64,000 nt of DNA from Triticum aestivum (GCF_018294505.1 NC_057801.1:850668896-850732895); one strand, 5' to 3'. Shown: positions 47,095 to 57,869, counted from the stretch's first letter. The notes: generated by a model from the letters alone, not told the origin. Program-made: numbers and translations.

Positions 47095-50000
47095 ATGTTG
47101 ACCTCCCCCTCCACCTCCCCTGCACTCGAGTCCTCCACCTCCTCGACGCCTGGGATGCAGGCCGCCGGGGCCATGATGCCATCCATCACATCGCCGGCGT
47201 CCCAGGCCGTCCATGTCGCGAGCGTCAAGACGCATGTTCCCGTCGTCCTCGACCTCCAGAAGTCCAACTGTGCCAAGTGGCGTATGCTCATCACCGTCCT
47301 CCTCGGCAAGTACGACCTCACCGGCCACATCTCCATCGTCACGCCGTCGGATGCCCGCACGGCCGACTGGCAGCGTCAGGACTTCGTCGTGCGTTCATGG
47401 ATCTACGGCTCCATCAGCGAGGACATCCTCGACACGATCATGGACCAAGATCAGACCGCGTACGAGGCATACGCGTGGATCCGGAACCTCTTCCTCGACA
47501 ACCAGCTCACCCGCGTCGTCTACCTCGAGGCGGAGTTCCGGGCCCTCGTCCAAGGCGATCTCACCATCACCGCCTACTATCATCACCTGAAGGCAATGTT
47601 CGACGCACTCGTGGACGTAGGGAAGCCCATGACCGACCAAACTCTGGTCCTCACCTATCTCCGGGGGCTCAACCTCCACTTCTCCGACATCACCACCCTC
47701 GTCACGATGCAGGTTCCGGCTCCAACCTTCCTGCAGACGCGCTCCATCCTTCTCCTCCGCGAGAACCAGCTCGCCAACGGCACCCTGGGCGGCCACGTGC
47801 CGTCCCAAGTCGCCCTCTACGGCAGCACCACCGGCTCCTCCACCGGCTCCTCCACCGATGGCAATTCCAGCGGCAATGGCGGCCACAGCGGCCGCTGGTC
47901 GAAGAAGAATAAGAATGGCGGCGGGGGCGCCGCCAACTCCAACCCCGCCTACCCCGCCGCCGCGCCCGGACCGTGGATCTGTTTTAACCCCTACACCGGA
48001 AAGACACAACAGATCCAACCCACCTGGCGCCCCTACAGCACTCCGGCTGGTCCCGCCGGGGTGCCGGTCTCCTCGGGCCGGCCTCACGGTCCATCGCCCC
48101 GACGACGCCGTCTCGCCAGTACACCTGGGTGCCCCCAGGCCAGGTCGCCTACACGACACAACTGCCGCCCTGCATGGACATGCCTGGGGCACCTACCCGC
48201 CTCCACCCGCGGCGACCTACCACGCAGGCGGCTCCGTCCCGACCCCTGCATGGGACTGCTCCGCCCTGGTCACTGCCCTCAACGCCACCGCCGGGCCCTC
48301 TGCAACCGGCTCCTCCATGCAGGGCGCATGGGTGATGGATTCCGGTGCCACCTCGCACATGGTCTCCGACCCTGGTATACTCTCCACTTCCTCCCATCCT
48401 CCTCCCCCTCTTCGAGTCACTGTCAGCAATGGCGTTCCCCTCCCTATCACCGCCACCGGCCACGTCACTCTTCACACACCTAACCACACTTTTTACCTCA
48501 ACAATGTTCTTGTCGTTCCAGATATTATCAAAAATCTTCTTTCTACTCGTCAATTTACCATCGATAATTCTGTTTCTGTCGAATATGACCCGTGTGGTTT
48601 TTCTATTAAGGATCTCCACACTCGGCGTGAGATCATTCGCTGCAGTAGCCCCGGACCGCTCTACGAGTTCAACACCAACAACAACCCCACCATATCTCCG
48701 TTTGGACTCGTCGCCACCACCACCGCATCGGAGCTCTGGCATCGTGGCTTAGGACACCCCGGTCGTGACTCTATGTCACATTTATCTTCAGAATTTGCTA
48801 TTCCATGTAATAAAAGTACTCAAGTGTGTCATGCATGTCAACATGGCAAGCACGTGCGTTTACCTTTTTCTAGATCATCAACAGTTTGTGGTGCTCCGTT
48901 CCAATTACTTCATTGCGATTTATGGACATCACCTCTTGCTAGTAATTCCGGTTTCAAATATTATCTTGTCATTGTTGATGATTTTACTCATTTTATGTGG
49001 ACGTTTCCCCTTCACAGGAAATCCGACACACGTGATGTTCTTGTCAACTTTGTCGCCTATGCACGCACACAATTCAACCTCCCTGTCATGTCCTTCCAGA
49101 CCGACAATGGTACTGAGTTTGTTAACTCTACCTTCATCCAGTTTCTTGCACGCAATGGCATACACCTCCGCATGTCCTACCCGTACAGCTCCCCTAAAAA
49201 CGGCAAGGCCAAACGCGCACTTCGCACGCTCAACGACATTACTCGCACCTTGCTGTTCCAAGCTTATATGCCTCCTGTGTACTGGGCCGAGGCCCTTGCC
49301 GCCGCCACCTTCCTGCTTAACCGCCGTCCAAGCCAAGCCTTGGATTTCCGCATCCCATATACCCTCCTACACCAAAAACCGCCTTCCTTCTCCGAGCTCC
49401 GTGTCTTGGGGTGCCTATGCTACCCTAACCAGTCTGCTACGGCACCTCACAAACTCGCCCCTCGCTCCGCCGCATGCTTCTTTCTTGGGTATCCTGCGTC
49501 GCATCGTGACTATCGGTGCCTTGACTTAACGTCCCGCCGCATCATCATCTCGCGACATGTCGTTTTTGACGAACATACCTTTCCATTGGCCAGTACTCGC
49601 ACCACACAGTCTCCGGATGATCTCGATTTTCTCCTCGATTTGGTTGCCACGCATCTGCCTCCCGCGATCGTCGCGCCTCACACAGGCCAGCCCAACATGG
49701 CGCCGGCCTCCTCGGCCCAGCCCGCGATGCATGGCTCGGGGCTTTACACACCGACGTTACCCGCCACACCACCCGCCTCACCAGCGCCGCCCCCGTCTGG
49801 TCTACCACCCAGTCCCCTTCCCCACAACCACCACCACCCCCTCCCCCTCCTCGTCGCTCTCGCAGCGGCACCACTTCCTCCACCAACACTCACACCATGC
49901 TCACTCGCGCCAAGCGTGGTATTTTGCAGCCCATTAATAAACTTAATCTTTCGGCCGAACACTCCTCCATCTCCCCAATTCCCAAAACATATCGCTCTGC

Positions 50001-51510
50001 TCTTCAGGATCCTCTTTGGCGTGCTGTCATGACCGAGGAGTACGATGCTATCCTTCAGAACTGCACCTGGACTCTTGTTCCTCAACCGGTTGGTGCTAAC
50101 ATTGTTTCAGGGAAGTGGATCTTCAAGCACAAGTTTGGTGTTGACGGTGCTCTCGCCTCGTACAAGGCATGATGGGTGGTCCATGGATTCTCGCAGCAGC
50201 CTGGCATTGAATACGACGAGACCTTCAGTCCCATCATCAAGCCGTCCACGATCCGCGTTGTGCTCAGCATCGCCGTCTCACATGCTTGGCCGGTTGATCA
50301 GCTGGACGTCAAGAACGCCTTTCTCCATGGAGATCTTGACGAGGTGGTCCACTGTGAGCAGCCGCCCAGCTTCATCGACCCTACACGTCCTCACCATGTC
50401 TGTCTGCTCCATAAGTCCCTCTATGGACTCAAGCAGGCGCCCCGCGCATGGTACCAGCGATTCGCTCATCACACTCATCGACTGGGCTTCGTGGCTTCCC
50501 AGAGCGACGTGTCTCTATTCGTGCTTCGGCGCGGCTCTGAGATGGCCTACCTGCTTCTCTACGTGGACGACATCATCCAAACCGCGTCCAGCGCCGAGCT
50601 TCTCCAGCACATCACCGACCAGCTTCACCGGGAGTTCTCCATGACTGATCTCGGGGACTTGACTTACTTCCTTGGGATCTCGGTCTCTCGTTCTGATTCC
50701 GGGATGCTTCTCTCGCAGCGTCAGTATGCCATCGACCTTCTTCAGCGCGCCGGCGTGATGGATTGCAACCCGTGTGTCACGCCAATTGACACCTGTTGCA
50801 AGCTCTCCGCTGACGAGGGTCCCCTCGTCACCGATGCCATGGAGTACCGGAGTTTTGCCGGGGCCCTTCAGTACCTGACGCTCACTCGACCCGACATTGC
50901 CCATGCTGTCCAGCAAGCGTGCCTCTATATGCACGCTCCCCGGGAACCGCATCTCAACCTCGTCAAGCGGATTCTTCGCTATATTCGAGGCACTCTCGAC
51001 CTCGGTCTACAGCTCCACTCCACACCGGCCGCCTCGCTCACTGCCTACTCTAACGCGGATTGGGCCGGCTGCCCCGACACCCGACGCTCTACCTCCGGCT
51101 ACTGTGTCTACCTCGGTGACAACCTGGTGTCTTGGTCCTCCAAACGCCAGGCCACGGTGTCTTACTCCAGTGCTGAGGCCGAGTATAGACCTGTGGAACA
51201 TGTCGTGGCTGAGTGCTGCTTGCTTCGTCAACTTCTCCTAGAGCTGCATCGTCCTCTTCCATCCACCACCGTTGTCTTCTGTGATTACGTCGGTGCTGTT
51301 TACATGGCATGTAAACTGGTCCAGCATCACCGCACGAAGCACATCGAGATTGACATCCACTTCGTCCGCGAGAAGGTGTCTCTCGGTTAGATTCGGGTTC
51401 TTCATGTGCCATCCTCACAGCAGTTTGCCAATATCATGACGAAGGGCTTACCGACTCAGCTCTTCTTGGACTTTCGGTACAGTTTATGCGTTCGACCGAC
51501 GCACAAACTG
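47095..51510 (+). pseudogene. Copia gag-pol, copy 2 of tandem, broken
   Basis: The order is the same as copy 1 from ATG 47095. Gag is open past 48000. A 1-bp deletion near 48060 shifts the frame before the protease (MDSGATSHMVSD, 48334). Integrase has HCDLW and QTDNGTEF but again NGKAKR in place of the catalytic Glu (49211-49213). A second 1-bp deletion lies near 49798 in the Pro-rich linker. TGA at 50170 replaces Trp, and TAG at 51388 replaces Gln near the RNase H end. RT carries YVDDII. Compared with copy 1 it has fewer stops. Confidence 0.85.
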
Positions 51511-51511
51511 C

Positions 51512-51532
51512 GGGGGGGGGGGGGGGGGGGGG
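51512..51532 (+). repeat. 21-bp G homopolymer at the purine tract of copy 2
   Basis: ACAAACTGC is followed by 21 G before LTR 3. The same site in copy 1 (46802-46807) has six G and then A. The purine tract therefore expanded in copy 2, unless the run is a sequencing artefact. Confidence 0.85.
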
Positions 51533-51703
51533 TGTTAACGTATAACTTTGTATAGCTATTCTCGCGTATTCCGTTTGCACAAGGTTGTAAATATAGGCGT
51601 ATAGGGTTTATTTCTTGGTCTCCAAGACTTGTAACTCTAATATAAATATATGAGCCGATCGCCCCTTGAGAGGCGTCTTCCCTCAAACTGTTTCACATTT
51701 ATA
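51533..51703 (+). repeat. LTR 3 of the copia tandem
   Basis: 171 bp and the 3' LTR of copy 2, ending TTTATA directly before the GAAAC target duplication. Confidence 0.9.
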
Positions 51704-51708
51704 GAAAC

Positions 51709-53468
51709 TGAACGGGAGGAAGATGAGCCATACCTGCAGAGCTTGATGAGTCGCTTGCCGGTTCTGTTCTTCAGGGACCGTGGCCGATCCAAAATTTTAG
51801 CCGCCATCGCCGCCTTCCTTTTGTTCGTGAGGGAGATTCCGCAATCGACATGACAGGCAGGCCGGGTCACCTGGCCAGAGGCTAGTGGTGGTTCTGGAAC
51901 CACAGTCGATGGTGGACGCATGCCCTACCTTGGCAGGTCTCCTCTCTTCCTCTGCTCTGATGCCAGACTCGGCGTTTCTTCCTCTGCTCTGAGGCCCAGA
52001 CTTGACGTATCTTTTTGCTGCGAAGCCCAGACTCTCCTACAACCACGTCTCAGCGACAATGGGTGAACTTTCGGGGAAGTCGGCGGGGGTAAGATACTTG
52101 TAGACTTGCAAACTTGCGATGCAATTTAGCTTTTTATAGCATGAATTCTTTGTGGAATCCGTATGGGGACATCCATGAATACGTATTGTAGTAGTTTTCC
52201 TACCCGGATTCGATCCAAAATGGATACGGCACACGGCGCTGGAGAAAAGGGAGCGAGAGGCGGCGGCGGCGCACGCAATGCGTCGTACGTCCTATCCTCG
52301 ACCGAGAGTAAGTTTTGGCAACATACGGGCCAGAGGCTCTGGCAACCAAAAATTAGTAATAAGGGCCGACGAGCTTTTATTATTTTTGGTTTCCTTTACA
52401 CGTATGGGTCGGGCGGCCGGTTCGCTTACTTTTAGTTTCCTTTACACACGTACGTTTCTGGTTTCCTATGTTCGTTAAACCGAACCAAACCCAAGACATA
52501 CCGTACATCAATACAAAAAACTCAAAACGGGACAAACTAAGCGGAACCAAACCAAAAATATCAAGTCCCTTTAATAGTAGGCATAGATACCTTTCGGTCT
52601 AACGAGCGTCTCGTATCTACATGCATTCATGCATAACATAACATAACCGCCATAACATCAAGCTGCGGCTGTCGGACGCGCTGGAGCTGTGGTTGTAGGG
52701 GTCGCCGGAGATGCTACAACGAGGCGCCGGCCGTTGACGGGGCGCTGTTGTGGACTTCTAGCTCTTTTGGCTCCGGCGGGAGCGGTGAGATGGGGGCGGG
52801 CCATCATCGGAGAGGCGGTCGCCACCACGGCGGCCTTTGCCGCGGTTGGAGCTCGAGCTTCCACACGCAGTAACAAAAGCCGTCGGCTGGTTCTCCGTAA
52901 TGACGCCTCCAAGGAGGAAGTGATGTCAAGGACACACCACGTTATCCGAACTGGCCAGACCGGTCATAGGTTTTCACTCGGAAGCTACGAAACAAGGCTG
53001 TTAGGGTGCTCACTCTTTGTCAGACCTTTCGGACCTCGCCTCCTTCTAGCCAACCTCGCCACTGGCCCTTCCGACCATCCCATCTCCCGTTTATTTGCAT
53101 ATATTCTGCAGGGGACAAAGAGGAAACGAAAACAATGTGGAGTGGCCGTGATGTAGTTTAGTCAAACACTCAAACTTGGGTGGAGGTGATGTTTATACGA
53201 ACAATGTGTTGAGAGACTTGAGGCTGTGACGAACACATCACATGCCAAATTATAGTAGGTACTGGTAGGCAATCTAAATGTGAGGAACACGTCACATGCC
53301 AAATTAATCAACACGTCTAACTAATATGGGAGAAAGAAAATGCGACGAAGCACTGCTGTCCCCTGCATACAAGAGTTCACACCAGGTTATGTACACCTGA
53401 CACCCAGGAATAACCATCAATTGGTTAAGGCATCTCTCGCTTGAGCAGAAGAAACAACTCCATGGACC
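51709..53468. other. No firm gene; GC-rich patches
   Basis: 51930-52010 repeats CTTCCTCTGCTCTGA twice. 52250-52320 and 52650-52930 are GC-rich. The minus-strand frame 52658-52912 is Ala/Arg/Pro-rich (ARAPTAAKAAVVATASPMMA) with no domain recognised. 52480-52570 is rich in AACCAAACC words. Nothing here supports a gene call. Confidence 0.4.
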
Positions 53469-53969
53469 ATGGTACCCAGCCGCCTATTCATCCTGGCCGT
53501 CGCCATGGTCGTTACTGGCGGAACACTTGTCGACCAGCTCGACGTAGCCCCTGGCGCACCATTGGTGATGGAGGCGGGCACGAAAGTGCTGGTAATCCTC
53601 GCTGCCAAAATTTTGCTCGAGGACAAGGAGTTGCCTCACGAGGTTGTCGGGAAGTCGGCGCCTGCCACCACGGCTGCCGCTGGAGCGGCCCCCCTTCTTA
53701 TCGGCGGTGGTCGTGATCCCCGTGGACTACGTCCCCAGTGTGGCGGCCTTGGTCTCCATCGATCAACACACGAACCAAGCCCTAGGCTAGCTTGCCTCAG
53801 GACCCAGCTGCTTTTATTCTTATCCCAGAGATTCGGAATCATAGTAGTCCACCTCTGTGGACCGGGCTCCCACTGGGCCAGGCTCCTCTCTATTTCTTCC
53901 AAACGGCAACTTTTGTTTCCAAAAAAACGCATGCGTGTAGGGAGTTATTATCCTACGAAAAGGAGTTAA
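53469..53969 (+). CDS. Hypothetical ORF with signal-peptide-like start
   Basis: 166 codons from ATG 53469. Residues 1-20 (MVPSRLFILAVAMVVTGGTL) are hydrophobic and would pass as a secretion signal. Residues 20-75 (VMEAGTKVLVILAAKILLED) have balanced composition, after which the frame turns Gly/Pro/Arg-rich and seems to leave genuine coding sequence near 53720. No family is recognised. It may be the first part of a small secreted-protein gene whose 3' end was replaced by repeat DNA, or a chance frame. The start matches only by length and composition the signal peptide of the defensin at 10843. Confidence 0.25.
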   Translation: MVPSRLFILAVAMVVTGGTLVDQLDVAPGAPLVMEAGTKVLVILAAKILLEDKELPHEVVGKSAPATTAAAGAAPLLIGGGRDPRGLRPQCGGLGLHRSTHEPSPRLACLRTQLLLFLSQRFGIIVVHLCGPGSHWARLLSISSKRQLLFPKKRMRVGSYYPTKRS

Positions 53970-54037
53970 TATTTTGTAACTCCCTACCTGGATAAATAAA
54001 ACAAGAAACTTGTAAACTTTATTTAACACAATACATA
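53948..54037. repeat. 90-bp direct repeat, left copy
   Basis: It matches 55197-55285 (TTATCCTA[C/A]GAAAAGG, then GGATAAATAAAACAAGAAAC) with about six differences. The two copies bracket the CACTA-derived fragment. Confidence 0.85.
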
Positions 54038-54059
54038 TGCTAGCACTCATATATACGGC

Positions 54060-55190
54060 TATGCATTAGTTCTGGTTTGTGTTGAACCTTTAGTACCGGT
54101 TCGTGTCACAAACCGGTACTAAAGGGGTGGTGGCAGGCTGGCGTCAGGGCGGGGCCCCACGAGTCCCTTTAGTCCTGGTTTGTGACACGAACCGGGACTA
54201 AAGGTCTAACATATAGTGCCGGTTTGTGTCACAAACCGGAACAAAATGGGTCTAACTTTTAGTCCCGGTTGGAGACACAAACCGGGACTAAAGGACAATT
54301 TTTAAACTCTACCCCCCCTCCCACCGTGTATCGCCATTTCAGTTTTGTAAAAAATAAAAGAAAATGATAAAAACTTCAAAAATTAAAATCTTCGAGATGT
54401 AGTTATGTTACTACATCTACTACTTAGGAAAATTTAAAAACTTAAATTTGGACATGTTTTGCAAAAAAGTGTTATGAAAAAGTAAAACGGCCATACCTTT
54501 TGCATACGATGTAGAAAAAACCCGTATAATATATTTAAAAAATCATCACTAAAATCCGCATCCGATGGAGATTGCCTACAGCCCGTTTGCAAATTTTTAG
54601 AATCCTCAAATTCTAAAAGGAAAAAAAGATATGCTCAAATTTCAATTTTTTTAATTTTAGTTAAATCTGGTCAAATTATGGTCAAACTAAATATTCAAGA
54701 AATATTAGTGTTAATAAATAGTTATTTTAGTTTTTTGACTTTTGGTCAAATTGTGGTCAAACTATGGTCAAATTGTGGTCAAACTATGGTCAAATCTGGT
54801 CAAACTGTGGTCAAACTATGATAAAACTTCTTATTCAAGAAATATTTCTGTTACTAAATAATAATTATTTTTTAGAATAATAGTTTCAAACTCAGACGGT
54901 GAAACATGTGACTTCATGCTCAAGCTAAATTCCTGAGGGTTAATAGGATTGACAGCTTACTATTGTTAGGTAAACAACAAGTGTACACTTGGAAATTTGG
55001 GGGAATAGAACTCAGAAGTTAAGCATGCTCAGGCTGGAGTAGTGAGAGAATGGGTGACCGACCGGGAAGTTAGACGATTTGAAATGATGAAGGGTGATTA
55101 GAGCAATGATGAGCGGTGATTAGAGACTAAATCGTCAAATAATTTAGAAAATTGAAAATCAGAAGAATTTTTTTTAAAAAAAGTTCTGCA
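54060..55190 (-). mobile_element. CACTA-derived fragment lacking its terminus, with 5S-like core
   Basis: 54075-54295 has inverted CTTTAGTCCCGGTT / AACCGGGACTAAAG copies, and 54680-54830 has repeated TGGTCAAACTATGGTCAAA words. The same features occur in reverse order in the complete CACTA at 61954-63409, so this is an opposite-orientation relative. No CACTA terminus is present at either edge; the fragment stops close to the 90-bp direct repeats. Confidence 0.65.
55007..55076 (+). other. 5S rRNA-like internal promoter region within CACTA fragment
   Basis: The stretch contains AGAACTCAGAAGTTAAGC, GGAGTAGTG and AATGGGTGACC...GGGAAGT. These fall in the order and spacing of the plant 5S rRNA internal control region (box A AGTTAAGCGTGCT, intermediate element near GAGTAGTA, box C GGATGGGTGACCTCCTGGG), about 75-80% identical by eye. 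The 5' ~38 nt and the 3' end of 5S rRNA are absent, so it is not a 5S gene. A second copy lies at 62319-62388. Confidence 0.65.
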
Positions 55191-55196
55191 CTTGTG

Positions 55197-55285
55197 TTAT
55201 CCTAAGAAAAGGAATTAATATTTTGTAACCCCTACGTGGATAAATAAAACAAGAAACTTGTAAACTTCATTTAACACAGTACATA
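55197..55285. repeat. 90-bp direct repeat, right copy
   Basis: Partner of 53948-54037, same orientation. Confidence 0.85.
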
Positions 55286-55287
55286 CT

Positions 55288-55984
55288 CAAATAGTTACCC
55301 CTATGAACGCGCGCACACACACCCTACCCCTATGAGCACCTTGGAGAAACTGAGCCAGCATATCATCTTGAGATTTTATGAAGTCACCGTAGGCGCCTCG
55401 CAGTCGACGAGAACGTCTTCTCCCACTGAATACGCATCGTCGGATGTTCTGAAATAAATACAAGATAAATGCGAGCATAAGAACTTGAACTATGGTGGGC
55501 ATAGGATGCGGCTGTCCACCAAACTATTAAACCACAGGTTGATCCACAAGAAACGTGTAACCTTAACAACATGCAATCAGTAAAATAAAGAGGTTTAGCA
55601 TGTATGTATGACTAAATCAATAATTTTTTGAGGGAATGACGATGAAATAATATTAATAGTCTGATGCCGTGGCCTGTGAATCCGGCCATGTGGCGCTACA
55701 AGTTTCTCTTCAAGAAGCACCTTGAGGAGTGCTTTGACAAGTATCTCAGCTCGAGGATGTGGAGGCTAGTAAGGCCAAGATCATGGCAGGCGCATTCATG
55801 TCGGACGAGATCGCCCGTGGCTGCCTACCATGAGAACGACAAAGTGTCTGACCTGCTATCATGCCGCATGGTGGACGACCTCCACTCCAAAGGTTCGCTT
55901 CGCAACTGCATCTCGGTCAGAGACATGTCGGGAGCTTCAATGACACCCGCATGGACGTCTGCATCATATAAGGACTTGTACTAT
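55288..55984. other. Gene-fragment-like segment of unknown origin
   Basis: 55664-55980 has coding-like composition (KFLFKKHLEECFDKYLSSRM in one frame, YHENDKVSDLLSCRMVDDLH in the same frame). A frame change in between is likely, because a second frame around 55770-55830 reads better (AGAFMSDEIARGCLPYHEND). I do not recognise the family. 55288-55640 shows nothing supportable. Confidence 0.35.
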
Positions 55985-57187
55985 CACTAGTATAAAATGG
56001 GGCAATGGTTCAGGCCGGGTCAGCCCATTAGTCCCGGTCCAGGCCGGGCCACGTGGGCCATTGGTCCCGATTCGTCTGGACCTTTTGGTCCCGGTTGGTG
56101 GGACGAACCGGGACCAATATGCCTTGCTTCTGGCCCACCACCATTGTTCTCGGTTGGTGGCCTGAACCGGGACCAAAGGCTTCCCTTTAGTCCCGGTTCA
56201 AGCCACGAACCGGGACCAATTAATTGCGTATATATACCCCTCACCCGCGAGCAGAGCACTCTCACTGCTCTATTTTTCGTAGCCGGCGAGGAGAGAGCTT
56301 TGTGGTGCTCTAGCTCACCTCCTATGCACACGAGGTGTTCGATGGAATGCTCGAGCCACACTACTTAAGCTTTCTCCTCTGCAAGCTCGATCTCCAAGCT
56401 CGATTTTCCTCAATATTTGTCTAGGTTTAGCGGTCCGTCACGTCCCGTCCCCGTCGTCACCGCCATCGATCCCCGCGCCGATCTCGTCGCCGGCACCACC
56501 GTGGTGAGCCTCTTGTTCTTATCTTCTTTCTGAAAGAAAAAAATTTCTTACTTGTATGTTTATATAGATACTTGTATAATTTTCTTACTTTTATTATTGC
56601 ATCTTATATAGTGCGATGGTTTTGGTATCCGCCCCCGTCGGCCCTCGTCCTGTCTATGATTCGGATATGGTATATATTATCTTTTCATAACTATTGGTTC
56701 ATCTATTGTTTATAACAATTATGCCGACCAACATGACATAGATTTTATTTATCTAGGAGGTTGTTGAATCGGAAATTCCAACCGACCCTATTGTCGAGAG
56801 GTTAAATTTAGTTGAAGAAGAAAACAATTTCTTGAAGGAAAAAATTAGAAAAATTGAGGAGAAGAAGATGATATTGGAGTTGCATGTTGCGGATGTCGTG
56901 GATGATCACAAAATCAAGATGGATGCAATGCGCTTGAAGATTAGAAAGATTAGAAAATATGCCATTCATACCGAGGCTTGGTATCATTATGCCGTTGGAT
57001 CAGTTGTTACATTGGTTGCGATTATAATCGCATTTTTTTTCGCATTGAAATGTTTTACATAGTTTCAATGTATGGTTTAATTAATTTAGATGCTCTGCAG
57101 AGCTTTATCTTGTTAGATGAGAACTATGTATGTACTTTGGTTTTAATGTGATGATGAACTTCTATTAATTTGGTCACTTAATTATCT
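55985..57187 (+). mobile_element. CACTA left half, unit 1
   Basis: It starts CACTAGTATAAAATGGGG, followed by subterminal repeats (AGTCCCGGT, GAACCGGGACCAA) to about 56215, a TATATATA box (56229), a leader, introns and a small gene. No CACTA right terminus is seen before the next left end at 57188. The unit matches 57188-58147 closely but lacks about 60 bp of the subterminal array. Confidence 0.7.
56616..57062 (+). CDS. Small coiled-coil, tail-anchored membrane protein of CACTA element
   Basis: The coding exons are 56616-56669 and 56757-57062 (GTATAT donor, TATCTAG acceptor, phase 0), giving 119 residues. An upstream leader intron at 56504-56610 (GTGAGC...TATAG) is likely. The protein begins MVLVSAPVGPRPVYDSDM. 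It continues with a charged heptad-like helix (about residues 35-75: LVEEENNFLKEKIRKIEEKK) and a basic stretch (MRLKIRKIRKY). It ends with a single hydrophobic segment (VGSVVTLVAIIIAFFFALKC), so a membrane tail anchor is likely. It has no transposase motif. Its presence directly behind the CACTA terminus in two units shows it travels with the element; the function is unknown. The frame in this unit is intact, unlike in unit 2. Confidence 0.65.
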
Positions 57188-57530
57188 CACTAGTAGAAAA
57201 GGGGGCAATGGTCCAGGCCGGGTCAGCCCATTAGTCCCGGTTCAATCCAGAACCGGGACCAATGGGGGCATTGGACCCGGTTCGTGAGCCCCGGGGGCCG
57301 GCCGGGCCACGTGGGCCATTGGTCCCGGTTCGTCTGGACCTTTTGGTCCCGATTGGTGGAACGAACCGGGACCAATGTGCCTTGCTCCTGGCCCACCATA
57401 ATTGGTCCCGGTTGGGGGAATGAACCGGGACCAAAGGCTTCCCTTTAGTCCCGGTTCAAGCCACGAACCGAGACCAATTAATTGCCTATATATACCCCGC
57501 GAGCAGAGCACTCTCACTGCTCTGTTTTTC

Positions 57531-57620
57531 ATGGCCGGCGAGGAGAGAGCTTTGTGGTGCTCTAGCTCACCTCCTATGTACACAAGGTGTTCGATGGAAT
57601 GCCCGAGCCACACTACTTAA
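57531..57620 (+). CDS. Short leader ORF, 29 codons, CACTA unit 2
   Basis: MAGEERALWCSSSPPMYTRC... lies in the leader between the TATA box and the first intron. In unit 1 the same segment is conserved, but ATG has become GTAG (around 56279), so the frame has no start. It may be an upstream ORF of the membrane-protein gene or a chance frame. Confidence 0.3.
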   Translation: MAGEERALWCSSSPPMYTRCSMECPSHTT

Positions 57621-57869
57621 GCTTTCTCCTCTCCAAGCTCCACCTCCAAGCTCCATTCTTCTCAATATTTGTCTAGGTTTAGCGGTCCGTCACGTCCCGT
57701 CCCCGTCTTCACCGCCGTCGATCGCCTGCGCCGATCTCGTCGCCGGCACCACCGTGGTGAGCCTCTTGTTCTTATCTTCTTTCTGAAAGGAAAAAAAACT
57801 CTTACTTGTATGTTTATATAAATACTTGTATAATTTTCTTACTTTTATTATTGCATCTTATATAGTGCG

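Larger units (their letters stand above)
42110..51703 (+). mobile_element. Tandem copia retrotransposon: LTR-internal-LTR-internal-LTR
   Basis: Three 171-bp LTRs (42110-42280, 46809-46979, 51533-51703) start TGTTAAC and end TTTATA. They enclose two full-length internal domains of about 4.5 kb, both plus strand. The outermost borders share one exact 5-bp duplication, GAAAC (42105-42109 and 51704-51708). The inner junctions have no duplication: internal domain 1 runs through its purine tract straight into LTR 2, and LTR 2 runs straight into the second primer site. Pairwise LTR differences are about 10 of 171 by eye for each pair. Confidence 0.9.

Noticed and set aside
42900..48192. Long open frames on the minus strand across the copia tandem (for example 42900-43778 and 47395-48192)
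   Set aside because: They are opposite-strand shadows of GC-rich gag and linker sequence; the plus-strand frames carry all recognisable domains.
53469..53530. A second defensin exon 1, because the ORF also starts MVPS and reaches VMEAG
   Set aside because: Composition similarity only; no cysteine-rich second exon follows.
55007..55076. A functional 5S rRNA gene
   Set aside because: The first ~38 nt and the 3' end of 5S rRNA are missing and several core positions differ.
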